From: Mariniblastus sp.
GTDB lineage: Bacteria > Planctomycetota > Planctomycetia > Pirellulales > Pirellulaceae
Assembly: GCA_014237975.1 (NCBI GenBank)
Contig: JABACA010000038.1
Location: 1-33,139, forward strand
Reading direction: 5' to 3'
DNA: 33,139 bases
In this document: positions 1 through 8,721 of the stretch, piece after piece
Layout: every line of letters starts with the position of its first letter
Numbering within the stretch: the stretch's first letter is position 1
The notes under the pieces: model-generated
Told to the model about the DNA's origin: nothing
The model's input: only the letters and a program-made list of their open reading frames with translations
Database searches by the model: none
Position numbers and translations under genes: made by a program

Positions 1-3000
1 GCGCGTCCCACAGTTTGATCGTCCTGTCATCACTATCAGATGCAATCGACTGGCCATCGGGGCTGAAGGCGACGCTATTGACCTTCAGTTGATGCCCCGT
101 TAGCGCGTTGAGTTCTTTTCCGCTCAGGGCGTCCCACAGTTTGATCGTGTTGTTGGCAAGGCCTCTTCTGCCGAGTTGGCCAGATGCAATCGTCTGGCCA
201 TTGGGGCTAAAGGCGACGCTGCTGACAGGATGTGTATGCCCCGTTAGCGTGTTGAGTTCCTCTCCCGACTGCGCGTCCCACAGTTTGATGGTGTTGTCCG
301 TGCTGCCAGATACAATCCATTTGCCATCGGGGCTGAAGGCGACGCTTAGGACGTGATCTTTATGTCCATTTCCGGCACGTAGCGTCTTGAGTTCTTTTCC
401 CGTCTGCACGTCCCACAGTTTGATCGTGTTGTCCGAGCTGCCCGATGCAATCCGCTTGCCGTCGGGGCTAAAGGCGACGCTGTAGACAGAGACTGTATGC
501 CCCTTGAGGGATTGGATGCCGGTTTTTATAGACTTGGCTTCCTTTTCTACCATGTCGGCCTGTTTTTTCGCGCTGTCCGGCTCGCCCATGCCGAATTCAG
601 CTTGTCGTTTTAGTTCTAGGGCAGCGGCATTCTGCGGGTCGTTTCGCAGGATTTCCAGGGCGAGGGCCTTGGCGGCCGGGTAATCGCTACGGGCCAACGC
701 GCTTTGGATGCTGGCCTGGCGGAGAGCCTCTTTCTCAGCTTTCATTAACAAAGCTCGGTCTCTAATCTGCGGGTCCACTTTCCCGGAGGCTCCTTCCAAG
801 CCTAGCACCGCATCATAGTTCCCCTTGTCCAGCGCCATCATCTGTGCTTCAACGTTTTCGGGGTAGAGGCCCAGTACATAAGCATAGTTCCCGTTCTGAA
901 GAGCCGTTGCAATTTTGGCTTCTTGCTCTGCAATTTTGGCTTCTTGCTCTGTTGGAATGTACAACCCGATCATACCCACGATCACAACCGCCACCACAAC
1001 AGCGGCACCAATACCAAGCTTGGTTAACAACGCCTTCTGACGCTGGGCCGCCTGCTTGGATTCCTGTTGGGCCACCCGTTGTTGCTGGCAAGCAGCGCGC
1101 GCACTTTCGAATGCGGGATCGCGTAACCCGGATGCCGAAAGGGCTTGTTGATACGTCTTGATTACGGCTAGCGCTTTTTTGAATCCTCCCGTTCCACTGG
1201 CCCGTTTCATCGATTGCATGGCTTGGTAACGATGGTCTCGCAGCGTTTGGCATTTATACAGTAGTTCACTGGACTGTTGGGTCGCCAAATCGTCACTGAT
1301 TCGGTCCAGCGCCGCGACGGCCTCGTCAAACTGGCAGGCCTGGCGAAACTGCTCCGCTTGTTGTATTGACTCGGTGATTAAGGCCGTTTTCCTGCGGTCT
1401 CGATCGACGAGTTGGTCTCGCAATTTTTTCATGTCTGCCGCATCCCCTTTTAGGGCCAGACACTGTTCTACCGTTGGCAGCAGTCCGTCGAGTTGTTTGT
1501 ACTGGACGGCCAGGTTGATCGAATCACGCAGTTTGTTTACCTGGTGGAGATTCTCTCCGGCCGTTTCCCTTAAACTCTCGATTTCCGCATCGACCAACGA
1601 TGCATCAATCCGTTGCAATTGAAGCACACAGCCATCATAATCTTGTGACGCCAGCCGTTTTTTAGCCTCGGCCAATGCCTCGTCCCGTGTCGTGACCAGT
1701 TGGCTGTCCCGCGCAGTAAGTTGTTGGGCCAGCTTTTCGAGCTTTTCCCGGCCGGGTTGCAAAGCCTGTAACTGTTTAACCTCGGCCAGCAGACCGTTGA
1801 GTTGCCGTTTCTTGACCCGGGTACGAATCCGCTGATCAAGCCGTTCGATCTCGGCCACGATTGACTGCAGTTTTCGCTTTAACTGGGTGACGGTCTGGTC
1901 GTGTTTGGGCAAGCTTGTGCCGGAGACCGTCTCGGGAACTTGCTCCAAGGTGCGCAGGCCGGCCGCGTAGTCATGCGCCTGTTGATGCTTGATCGCTTCG
2001 TTCATCAATTCGGCCAAGCGGTTTAGTTCCTGTTCCCGATATTTTTCAATCTCGACCAGGAAACCCTCGGCCCAACCCTTGAGATGCATCAGCCGCAGGT
2101 CCGGCTCGTCGCGCAAGGCGACGGCCACCGATTGGGCCCGGTCAAAATCGAACGCCTTGAGCAAGCTCTCCGCCTCGGCCTGCTCCGATCCCATCTGCGT
2201 GCGGCGCTGGTCCAGCAGTTCGCGTTGCTTCGCACCACAATTGTCGCAGACCTCTTCCCACATCGGGATTTCGGAGCTGCACGAGAGACACGGTACCTCC
2301 AACGACTCGCCACATTCAGGATTTCGGCAGAATTTTCGACTGGTCGGGTTCTTGGTACCACATTGGGGACAGTCGCCCTCTTCGAGTTCCACTTCGGTCG
2401 TACCAGAGCGACTGGCCAGCAAGGCGTCCTTGAATTCGCGCGCATCCTGGTACCGGTCATCCTTCTCGTCCTCGAGTGCCTTGCCCAGGACATCCTGTAA
2501 TGACTGGGGTACGTCGTTGAACTTGATGATCTTGGGGCTCTTGCCGGTGACCATCTGGTACAAGGTGGCCGCCAGGCTCCACAAGTCACTCCGCGCATCG
2601 ACCAGCGCCGCATCCTTGCGTTGCTCGGGCGGCATAAAATCGAGTGTCCCCAGTACGGCTCCGGCCATCGTCATCCCCGTGTCGGCCGTCTCGGCCTTGG
2701 CCAATCCAAAGTCGGTCAGCTTGGGAATGTTGTTCTTGGTCAATAAAATATTGGCTGGTTTGATATCGCGGTGGATGATGTTGGCGTCATGGGCAGCCGC
2801 CAGTCCATCACACAACTGGACGACCAGGTCGATCGATTCATCCAGGGCAATAGCGCCTTGCTGACAACGTTCCAGCAAGTTTTCGCCGGGAACGTATTCC
2901 ATGATCAGGAACGGACCATCGGTGGCACGTCCATAATCGTAGACCTGCACGATGTTCGTGTGATTGAGGGCGGCAACCGATTTAGCCTCGGTTAAAAACC

Positions 3001-3355
3001 GGTTGACGGCCGTTCTTGATCGGGCCGCTTTGCCCAGGATCCGCTTGATCGCCACCTTCCGTTCCAGGCGCGTATCGGTGGCCAGCAGCACCTCGCCCAT
3101 GCCCCCCTTGCCCAGCACGCCATCGGTCGTGTAGCGGGATTCCAGGTCGACGATCTCCATTTGGTCATCGTACAGATCGTCATCGAGCCCAGCCGCATCA
3201 CCGCCGAACGTCATTTCGTCACCGAGGCTACTGGGGCCGGCGTTGGCTCCACCGGCATACGTTTTTTCGTCACCAAGGCTATTGGCGTCAGCCTCGTCGG
3301 AAATTTCGCCGTCAAACGTATTTTGATCGCCCAGGCTCTTGTCGTCGTTGGTCAT
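1..3355 (-). CDS. Large Ser/Thr protein kinase with double zinc ribbon, membrane segment and WD40 repeats (C-terminus beyond left edge)
   Basis: The frame is open from the ATG at 3355 to the window edge (about 1,118 residues visible). A Hanks-type kinase domain spans roughly residues 75-310: glycine loop GKGGMG at 82-87, VAIK lysine 104, HRD at 195-197, DFG at 215-217 and PPE at 242-244. A double zinc ribbon follows (about 319-366, pairs starting CPQCG, CRNPEC, CLSC, CDNCG). Next come a long charged, probably coiled-coil region, one membrane segment near 778-800 (GAAVVVAVVIVG), and from about position 520 down four WD40 blades ending TIKLWDA/V; the fourth reaches the edge. The first 53 residues carry three copies of a SLGD(E/Q)xT(F/Y) motif. 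The kinase would be cytoplasmic and the WD40 propeller on the far side of the membrane, as expected for a planctomycete sensor kinase; its ligand and substrates are not visible. Kinase identity is near certain. Confidence 0.95.
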   Translation of the reverse strand, partial: MTNDDKSLGDQNTFDGEISDEADANSLGDEKTYAGGANAGPSSLGDEMTFGGDAAGLDDDLYDDQMEIVDLESRYTTDGVLGKGGMGEVLLATDTRLERKVAIKRILGKAARSRTAVNRFLTEAKSVAALNHTNIVQVYDYGRATDGPFLIMEYVPGENLLERCQQGAIALDESIDLVVQLCDGLAAAHDANIIHRDIKPANILLTKNNIPKLTDFGLAKAETADTGMTMAGAVLGTLDFMPPEQRKDAALVDARSDLWSLAATLYQMVTGKSPKIIKFNDVPQSLQDVLGKALEDEKDDRYQDAREFKDALLASRSGTTEVELEEGDCPQCGTKNPTSRKFCRNPECGESLEVPCLSCSSEIPMWEEVCDNCGAKQRELLDQRRTQMGSEQAEAESLLKAFDFDRAQSVAVALRDEPDLRLMHLKGWAEGFLVEIEKYREQELNRLAELMNEAIKHQQAHDYAAGLRTLEQVPETVSGTSLPKHDQTVTQLKRKLQSIVAEIERLDQRIRTRVKKRQLNGLLAEVKQLQALQPGREKLEKLAQQLTARDSQLVTTRDEALAEAKKRLASQDYDGCVLQLQRIDASLVDAEIESLRETAGENLHQVNKLRDSINLAVQYKQLDGLLPTVEQCLALKGDAADMKKLRDQLVDRDRRKTALITESIQQAEQFRQACQFDEAVAALDRISDDLATQQSSELLYKCQTLRDHRYQAMQSMKRASGTGGFKKALAVIKTYQQALSASGLRDPAFESARAACQQQRVAQQESKQAAQRQKALLTKLGIGAAVVVAVVIVGMIGLYIPTEQEAKIAEQEAKIATALQNGNYAYVLGLYPENVEAQMMALDKGNYDAVLGLEGASGKVDPQIRDRALLMKAEKEALRQASIQSALARSDYPAAKALALEILRNDPQNAAALELKRQAEFGMGEPDSAKKQADMVEKEAKSIKTGIQSLKGHTVSVYSVAFSPDGKRIASGSSDNTIKLWDVQTGKELKTLRAGNGHKDHVLSVAFSPDGKWIVSGSTDNTIKLWDAQSGEELNTLTGHTHPVSSVAFSPNGQTIASGQLGRRGLANNTIKLWDALSGKELNALTGHQLKVNSVAFSPDGQSIASDSDDRTIKLWDA
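908..951 (-). repeat. 21-bp perfect tandem duplication inside the kinase gene
   Basis: Positions 908-928 and 929-949 are identical, and the match runs two bases further. On the minus strand this encodes the heptapeptide EQEAKIA twice, immediately after the membrane segment. The in-frame heptad duplication extends a probable coiled coil by two helical turns. Confidence 0.9.
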
Positions 3356-3416
3356 GGATATTGGACCTGATGGGAAGTGCAAAACGAGAATTTAAAAACG
3401 AGAAGTTCAAACATTC

Positions 3417-3425
3417 ACTATAGCA
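3417..3425 (-). promoter_or_regulatory. Candidate extended -10 element for the kinase gene
   Basis: On the minus strand the sequence reads TGC-TATAGT, an extended -10 form one base from TATAAT, about 60 nt ahead of the kinase ATG. No convincing -35 hexamer lies at 17 nt. Between it and the start codon are two direct copies of a 10-base AAAACGAGAA sequence (plus-strand reading, 3381-3390 and 3395-3404). Weak evidence only. Confidence 0.3.
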
Positions 3426-3576
3426 GATCGGCAGGGGCGAAATCGTGAGTTCTTGCAGGATCCAGACGTGTTCGAGCCTGGCCGGTTGTTCACTGTTTCA
3501 AACGGCGCGCAACGTTTTCACGTACCACACGGGAAACGAGCGAGTTTCTAAAACGTTTGTGTGAACTACCGCCGTC

Positions 3577-3861
3577 TCATTCGGCTACCGTCACGCCTTT
3601 CCAGAAGGCGACGAAACCTTTTATCTTAACCGCCTCTGGCTTGGGATCTGCATAGTACCAGGCCGCCGCTTCGTTTTTCTCGCCATCGACAACAATATCG
3701 TAATAATTCGCGGTTCCTTTCCACCCACAAACCGTGGTCTGCGGGTTCTCCAACAAGTATTCCCGGTTGAGTGAATCAGCGGGGAAATAGTCGTTGCCAT
3801 CCATCGTTACCGTTTGATCACTCTCGGCGATGATGGCCTGATTCCAGGTAGCTCTTAGCAT
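3577..3861 (-). CDS. DUF427 family protein
   Basis: A 94-residue protein covering essentially one DUF427 domain (PF04248 type): an opening of the form RATWN..IAESD, a central YFPADS, and the family's W-K-G-T-A-x-Y-Y and AAWYY stretches. I chose the ATG at 3861 because GGAG lies 6 nt ahead of it and because the family normally opens this way; an in-frame ATG at 3873 would add four residues. It is the last gene of the operon that begins with the EgtD-like methyltransferase, 17 nt after the transporter stop. The family has a small beta-rich fold and no settled biochemical role, so none is assigned. Confidence 0.85.
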   Translation of the reverse strand: MLRATWNQAIIAESDQTVTMDGNDYFPADSLNREYLLENPQTTVCGWKGTANYYDIVVDGEKNEAAAWYYADPKPEAVKIKGFVAFWKGVTVAE

Positions 3862-3878
3862 CGTTTGCTCCATGTTCG

Positions 3879-5408
3879 TTAATCGGCCGGTTTCAGTCTG
3901 AGTCCTTTGGGAACCACCCAGCGTTCAACCAGCTCAAACAGTAATTGAACCAGGACCGCCATGAGGGCGGCCGGTATGGCGCCTTGCAGGATCAAATCCA
4001 TGCTGTCCAGGCGTATACCCGTCATGATGGGTTGCCCATAACCGCCGGCCCCGATCAATCCGCCCAAGGCGGCAAAACCAACGTTCATCACGGCGGCCGT
4101 TTTAATTCCGGCCAGGATACTCCGCATGGCCAGCGGCATTTCGATGTGAAACAGAGTATAGCGACGGGACAGGCCGAGGGCCTGGGCGGACTCTTTGTAT
4201 TGGTTTTCGATGCCCTGGAAGCCTGCGTAGGTATTGCGGACGATGGGCAACAAGCTGTAAAGGAACAGCGCGATGACGGCTGACAACGAACCCTCGCCGA
4301 TCGACCGGGCGCCCACGATCGCAACCAGCGGCATGACAAGCACCAACAGGGCGAGGGCTGGAATCGTCTGGAAAATCCCCACAACGCCCAGTAATAACTG
4401 GCCCGTAATTCGCCAGCGATAGGCGATGATCCCGAAAGGTATCCCTAACAGAATGGCCGGGATCAACGAGCGGCGAACGAGATCCAGGTGTTCAACCGTG
4501 CGCTTGAGGATCGACATGATGACCGATTCCGGCTGGTTAATCTTGACATCCAAGCCGAGTTGTTCGGCAAGAAATTCACCGGCCACCCGGGTTTCGGTTT
4601 CACGATCAATCCCCTCCACCTTGAGGTTCATCTCGATCATCTGTTGGTCACTGATTTTACCGACCAGCATTTGGATCGCCTGGACTGCCTTGGGATACCG
4701 TTTGGTAAGATCTTGGCGGTATAAAATAACGGCGTCATAGCGTGGAAAAAACTTCCGGTCGTCTTCGAGAACGGCCAGGTCCATCGATTTAATTTTGGCG
4801 TCGGTAGAATAAACATCGATCGCATCCAGCGAGCCGGAGGCAAGCTGCCGATAGGCAATGTCATGGTCCAGGCCTTGCACATTTTGAAAGTCAAAACCGT
4901 AATGCTTCTCGAGCGATTTCCAGCCGTCGTCACGATCGATGAATTCATTACTGAACCCGAATTTCAAATCCGGATAACGGGCCAAGTCGGAGATCTTGCT
5001 GATGCCCAACTGTTGCGCCCGTGATTTCAGCATGCCGATGGCATACTTGTTGTTGAACCCCAGTGGCTTTGTCATGACGATGCCCCGTTCGGCCAGGGCG
5101 GCCGTCAGTTGGGCGTTCGTTTTGATATGCTGGTCGGCAAACGTTTCTTCGATCATGGTCCCGGTGTATTCCGGGTAAGTGTCAATGTCCCCTTTGACCA
5201 GCGCGTTAAAAACCAGCCTCGTGCCGCCCAGCTCCCTGTAATGCGTCGCATTGACGCCGGCCGACCGAATCGCGTCCTTGATCAACTCACCCACGATGAC
5301 ATTTTCGGTGAATTTCTTGGAGCCGACTCGGACGCCCGGTTTCTCGTGCGAAAAAGGCACGATTGCAAACACGACCAGGATCAGGAGAAACAGCCAGAAT
5401 CGATTCAT
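3879..5408 (-). CDS. Fused substrate-binding protein/permease of a betaine-type ABC importer
   Basis: 509 residues. Hydrophobic residues 4-18 form a signal anchor. Residues about 25-290 are an OpuAC/OpuCC-type quaternary-amine binding domain (VGSKKFTEN near the start, the FNNKYA stretch, DVYSTDA). Residues about 310-500 are a BPD_transp_1 permease with the EAA-loop form ESAQALGLSRRYTLFHIEMP. The ATG overlaps the stop of the upstream ATPase gene (ATGA at 5405-5408), so translation is probably coupled. It would import a trimethylammonium or related small solute across the inner membrane. In the fused OpuABC, ProWX and EgtU proteins I know, the permease comes first; here the binding domain is first. 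Placement behind an egtD-like gene favours hercynine or ergothioneine, but glycine betaine, choline or carnitine cannot be excluded. Confidence 0.9.
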   Translation of the reverse strand: MNRFWLFLLILVVFAIVPFSHEKPGVRVGSKKFTENVIVGELIKDAIRSAGVNATHYRELGGTRLVFNALVKGDIDTYPEYTGTMIEETFADQHIKTNAQLTAALAERGIVMTKPLGFNNKYAIGMLKSRAQQLGISKISDLARYPDLKFGFSNEFIDRDDGWKSLEKHYGFDFQNVQGLDHDIAYRQLASGSLDAIDVYSTDAKIKSMDLAVLEDDRKFFPRYDAVILYRQDLTKRYPKAVQAIQMLVGKISDQQMIEMNLKVEGIDRETETRVAGEFLAEQLGLDVKINQPESVIMSILKRTVEHLDLVRRSLIPAILLGIPFGIIAYRWRITGQLLLGVVGIFQTIPALALLVLVMPLVAIVGARSIGEGSLSAVIALFLYSLLPIVRNTYAGFQGIENQYKESAQALGLSRRYTLFHIEMPLAMRSILAGIKTAAVMNVGFAALGGLIGAGGYGQPIMTGIRLDSMDLILQGAIPAALMAVLVQLLFELVERWVVPKGLRLKPAD

Positions 5409-6157
5409 GGGCGGCGCTCTCCGCCCGGTTCAAAGTGGCTTGTCTGCGCCTCAATAAACTCGGTTACAAACGGGTCGGCGGGAGTGTTGACCAGCGTATC
5501 GATCGCGCCTTGTTGGATGATCTGTCCATCGCGCATCAGGATGATCTGGTTACCAAAATAGGCCGCTTCATTCAGGTCGTGTGTAACCATCACCACCGTT
5601 TTGTTCAAAGTCCGAAAGATGTGTCGCAGCTCAACCTGCAACTGGCTGCGAATCATTGGGTCCAGCGCGCCTAGCGGTTCATCCATCAGCAGTATTTCCG
5701 GATTGAGCATCAGGGCTCGCATCAAGCTGACCCGCTGACGTTGGCCGCCCGAAAGCTGGACCGGGTATCGATCAAGGCTGTCGGTCGGCAATTGTGTCAA
5801 TTCGCCCAGCTGTTTGACCCGATCAACAACCTTCTGCTTGGGCCATTTCCGGTAGACGGCGGGCAGCGAGGCATTTTGGCGAGCCGTAAGGTGTGGAAAC
5901 AGTCCGCCGCTCTGTATCACATAGCCAAAATCGGAACGGACCGATTGAATATCGACTTCTGACAACAACCGGTCGTTGTAATAGACCTGGCCCGCATCGG
6001 GACGGATCAACCCGATGATCATCCGCAGCAACGTCGATTTACCACAGCCGCTCGGTCCGACCAGGGTGTAGGTCTGGCCCTGTTGGAGCAACAGATCGAT
6101 TCCGTCTACGACCGTTCGGCCCTCGTATTGCTTGCTGACACCGGTGAGTTTTAGCAT
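5405..6157 (-). CDS. ABC transporter ATP-binding protein of the betaine type
   Basis: 250 residues with all nucleotide-binding motifs: Walker A GPSGCGKST at 34-42, Q-loop glutamine 82, signature LSGGQ at 135-139, Walker B ILLMDEP at 155-161, and the switch histidine in THD near 193. It is closest in character to OpuCA/ProV/EgtV ATPases but lacks the C-terminal CBS pair found in osmosensing OpuA-type ATPases, which argues against simple osmotic gating. It starts 12 nt after the methyltransferase gene and overlaps the binding-protein/permease gene by 4 nt, so the two form one importer: a homodimer of this subunit with two fused permease chains. Confidence 0.93.
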   Translation of the reverse strand: MLKLTGVSKQYEGRTVVDGIDLLLQQGQTYTLVGPSGCGKSTLLRMIIGLIRPDAGQVYYNDRLLSEVDIQSVRSDFGYVIQSGGLFPHLTARQNASLPAVYRKWPKQKVVDRVKQLGELTQLPTDSLDRYPVQLSGGQRQRVSLMRALMLNPEILLMDEPLGALDPMIRSQLQVELRHIFRTLNKTVVMVTHDLNEAAYFGNQIILMRDGQIIQQGAIDTLVNTPADPFVTEFIEAQTSHFEPGGERRP

Positions 6158-6169
6158 GGTCGTTGCTGC

Positions 6170-7294
6170 CTAACACCTTTCGTTGACGAGGTGTAAAACG
6201 GCGAATTGGCGCTCTGGATCAGTCCAATGTTTATGCAGGCTGAATTCGGCGGCAGCGGCCATTTGGGAAAAACCTTCAATGGTATACTTGTGTGAATGCT
6301 CGGTGAAAACAGCTTCGCCAATGCCGAAATGAAACTCTTGTCCTTGGATGGTGGCCGTTTGATCGTGGGTGCTGACAAGATAGATTTCAACCCGCCCGAT
6401 ATTGGAATCATATTCGACATGGTGCCGAAATTGGTCGACGTTGAAATTGCCACCGAGCTGCCGGTTAATGCGATGCAACAGGTTCAAATTGAATTCGGCT
6501 GTAATGTTCCGCGAGTCATCATAGGCCGCTTTGATGATGGACGGTTCTTTCTGTAAATCAATCCCTATCAACAAGCCGCCCTGGGGACCCAACACTCTGG
6601 CGATCATGGACAGCATTTGAGCTGCCTGGTCTGCAGGAAAGTTCCCGATCGTCGATCCTGGAAAATAGACCGCCGCGTGAGACGGCGTGCGGACAGTCTT
6701 GGGCAATTGAAATTCACGAGTGAAATCAGCCACCATCGGCAAGACTTCAACGTCCGGGTAGCGCTGTCTCAGGTCGTCAGCCGTTTTCAGTAAGTGGTCT
6801 TCCGAAATATCGACGGGCACGTAGGCGACCAGGGAGTCAAGCGCCTCGATCAGTGTCCGGGTTTTGATGCTGCTGCCGCTGCCAAATTCAACTAACATGG
6901 CGCCCGTTCCAATTTGATAGGCCATCTCATCGACGTGCCGATCCATGATCATTTGCTCGGTACGGGTCAGATAATACTCGTCGAGTTGGCAGATTTGGTC
7001 GAACAGGTCGGAACCGCGCTCATCATAAAAGTACTTGCAATTCAACTCTTTTTTTGGCTGGCTCAATCCCACCAGCACATCTTTCAGAAACGCGTGGTTA
7101 ATCGATTTGGATTCGGGTTGTTGGATGGGGTAACTCAAGAAAGCGTCCGTCAAATAGTGGGGGTAAATCGAGGCCTGGCGCAGAAATGAACCTTGCCGAA
7201 TGGAATGACTGTGATTCGTAATGATAACAGCTTTAGCGGAGATTGTGCTTGAGGGAAACGCCTCGGCCGGGAGGTTTGTTGTGATCAAGTCCAA
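6170..7294 (-). CDS. egtD: EgtD-like L-histidine N-alpha-methyltransferase
   Basis: 374 residues of the EgtD/DUF2260 SAM-dependent family, which methylates the alpha-amine of histidine three times to give hercynine, the first step of ergothioneine synthesis. Visible hallmarks: KYFYDERGSDLFDQI, the SAM loop LVEFGSGSSIKTR, PGSTIGNF, AAYDDSRNITAEFNLNLL, and TEHSHKY near 331-337. In that last motif E332 and S334 match, as I recall, the imidazole-binding Glu282/Ser284 pair of Mycobacterium EgtD, favouring histidine as substrate. The TTG start at 7294 has no clear ribosome site and gives about 50 extra N-terminal residues, so the true start may be an internal TTG (near 7155). First gene of the operon with the ABC importer. 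No EgtB-, EgtC- or EgtE-like gene is in the window. Confidence 0.88.
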   Translation of the reverse strand: MDLITTNLPAEAFPSSTISAKAVIITNHSHSIRQGSFLRQASIYPHYLTDAFLSYPIQQPESKSINHAFLKDVLVGLSQPKKELNCKYFYDERGSDLFDQICQLDEYYLTRTEQMIMDRHVDEMAYQIGTGAMLVEFGSGSSIKTRTLIEALDSLVAYVPVDISEDHLLKTADDLRQRYPDVEVLPMVADFTREFQLPKTVRTPSHAAVYFPGSTIGNFPADQAAQMLSMIARVLGPQGGLLIGIDLQKEPSIIKAAYDDSRNITAEFNLNLLHRINRQLGGNFNVDQFRHHVEYDSNIGRVEIYLVSTHDQTATIQGQEFHFGIGEAVFTEHSHKYTIEGFSQMAAAAEFSLHKHWTDPERQFAVLHLVNERC

Positions 7295-7340
7295 CGAGGT
7301 GCAGAAGAATTAAGCCAAAAATTCAGCAGTGGCCCGTTTT

Positions 7341-7369
7341 TTGACAGGAGCACAAGATCTTGTTTTAAT
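7341..7369 (+). promoter_or_regulatory. Sigma-70-type promoter for the secreted hydrolase gene
   Basis: TTGACA at 7341-7346, a 17-nt spacer and TTTAAT at 7364-7369 match the sigma-70 consensus at 11 of 12 positions. Transcription would begin near 7376, 67 nt ahead of the ATG at 7443. The site supports that start over an in-frame one at 7329. Confidence 0.6.
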
Positions 7370-7442
7370 CATCAGTCTGGAAGTTATCAAACAGTTGGGT
7401 TGGAGTTGCTGGTTGTCAATCTCGGCAGGGGGGAGTTCGGTC

Positions 7443-8642
7443 ATGGGTCAAAAAGCGAAAAATGGAAAGCTGCGTTTGGGTTGCGCTGTCATTATAATGC
7501 TCGGGTTCTGCGGAAACACGGGTTACAGCTGGGCAACGCAGGACGCGCCAGCCGATTCGGAAGTCAAACTGAGGGTTGGATACGCGCAATCGGAAGACGC
7601 CGCCAAGGCTGAGTTGCTGGACGTTATTTCCAAGCTGAAAAATCAGCAAGACTGGGAAGCCAGGGCTTCGAAAATTAGAGACGGGATCCTTCGCGGGGCA
7701 AAACTTACTCGGTTGCCGAAGCGGACACCCCTTAATCCGATCTACAATTCTTTGCGAACTTACGATGGCTACACAGCTGAAAACGTGGCGATCGAAAGCT
7801 CGCCTGGTTTTTTTGTCACCGGCACCATTTATCGACCTGTTGAGTTTCAAGGAAAACTGGCAGGCATCCTGTCGGCTCATGGTCACGCCGGTCGTTTTGA
7901 TCCGAACCGCCAAAAACGATGTGCTGTTCTTGCAAAAATGGGGGCCGTTGTTTTTCATTATGACATGATGGGCTATGGTGATTCCAAGGTGGCGGGATGG
8001 GATCACCGCCAAACCCCCGAGCTGCTTCGCCTGCAGACATGGAACAGCATGCGGGCGCTCGATTTTTTAGAAGCGATGGAAGATGTCGATTCGGCGCGAC
8101 TCGCCGTCACGGGTTGCTCCGGCGGGGCCACCCAAACGTTCCTGCTGACAGCGCTTGACGACCGGATTGCCGTTTCGGTTCCCGTCTGCCAGGTGTCGGC
8201 ACATTTTTTCGGGGGTTGTGTGTGTGAGAGCGGGATGCCAATTCATTGGAGCAAGGATCATAAAACGACCAACCCGGAAATTGCCGCATTGGCGGCGCCG
8301 CGGCCGCTTTTGTTGGTTTCCAATGGCGACGATTGGACCAAAAACACGCCAAAGATTGAGTATCCTTTCGTGCAGTACATCTATGGCTTGCACGGCAAAG
8401 ACGCAATTGTCGAAAACGCGCATTTCGAAAACGAGGGCCATGATTATGGACCGTCAAAACGAATGGCCGTTTATCCTTTCATGGCAAAGCATCTCGGTTT
8501 GGATTTGGATAATGTGACCAAAGACGGAAAAGTGGACGAGAGCTTTATCACTACCGAAACCCAGCAGCAGATGATGTCGTTCCACGGGAAATACCCGCCC
8601 AACGCGGTAGCACCCAACACGCCGCTGCCGGCGGTTGACTGA
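7443..8642 (+). CDS. Secreted alpha/beta hydrolase (acetyl xylan esterase/peptidase-like)
   Basis: 400 residues beginning with a cleavable signal sequence (basic start, hydrophobic core CAVIIMLGF). The ATG at 7443 is preceded by a strong GGGGGAG ribosome site 8 nt upstream and lies below a good promoter; an in-frame start at 7329 would precede that promoter. The alpha/beta-hydrolase triad is readable: nucleophile Ser226 in GCSGG, an acid at Asp296/297 in NGDDWT, and His333 in EGHDYG. An oxyanion-side loop AHGHAG lies ahead. Planctomycetes have many such secreted hydrolases beside polysaccharide-degrading genes, but no such partner is here; the substrate is unknown. It converges on the BlaI-type repressor gene. 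Confidence 0.88.
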   Translation: MGQKAKNGKLRLGCAVIIMLGFCGNTGYSWATQDAPADSEVKLRVGYAQSEDAAKAELLDVISKLKNQQDWEARASKIRDGILRGAKLTRLPKRTPLNPIYNSLRTYDGYTAENVAIESSPGFFVTGTIYRPVEFQGKLAGILSAHGHAGRFDPNRQKRCAVLAKMGAVVFHYDMMGYGDSKVAGWDHRQTPELLRLQTWNSMRALDFLEAMEDVDSARLAVTGCSGGATQTFLLTALDDRIAVSVPVCQVSAHFFGGCVCESGMPIHWSKDHKTTNPEIAALAAPRPLLLVSNGDDWTKNTPKIEYPFVQYIYGLHGKDAIVENAHFENEGHDYGPSKRMAVYPFMAKHLGLDLDNVTKDGKVDESFITTETQQQMMSFHGKYPPNAVAPNTPLPAVD

Positions 8643-8721
8643 AGTCGTGTATGGGTAAGATCGGTTGCGACAATGATGTCTGTCGGCACAAGATCGCTGG
8701 CCGGAACCCAGCAGGATCCAA

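Noticed and set aside
1-520. Regularly spaced repeats that might suggest a CRISPR array
   Set aside because: The repeat period is about 120-150 bp, lies in an open frame and encodes WD40 blades.
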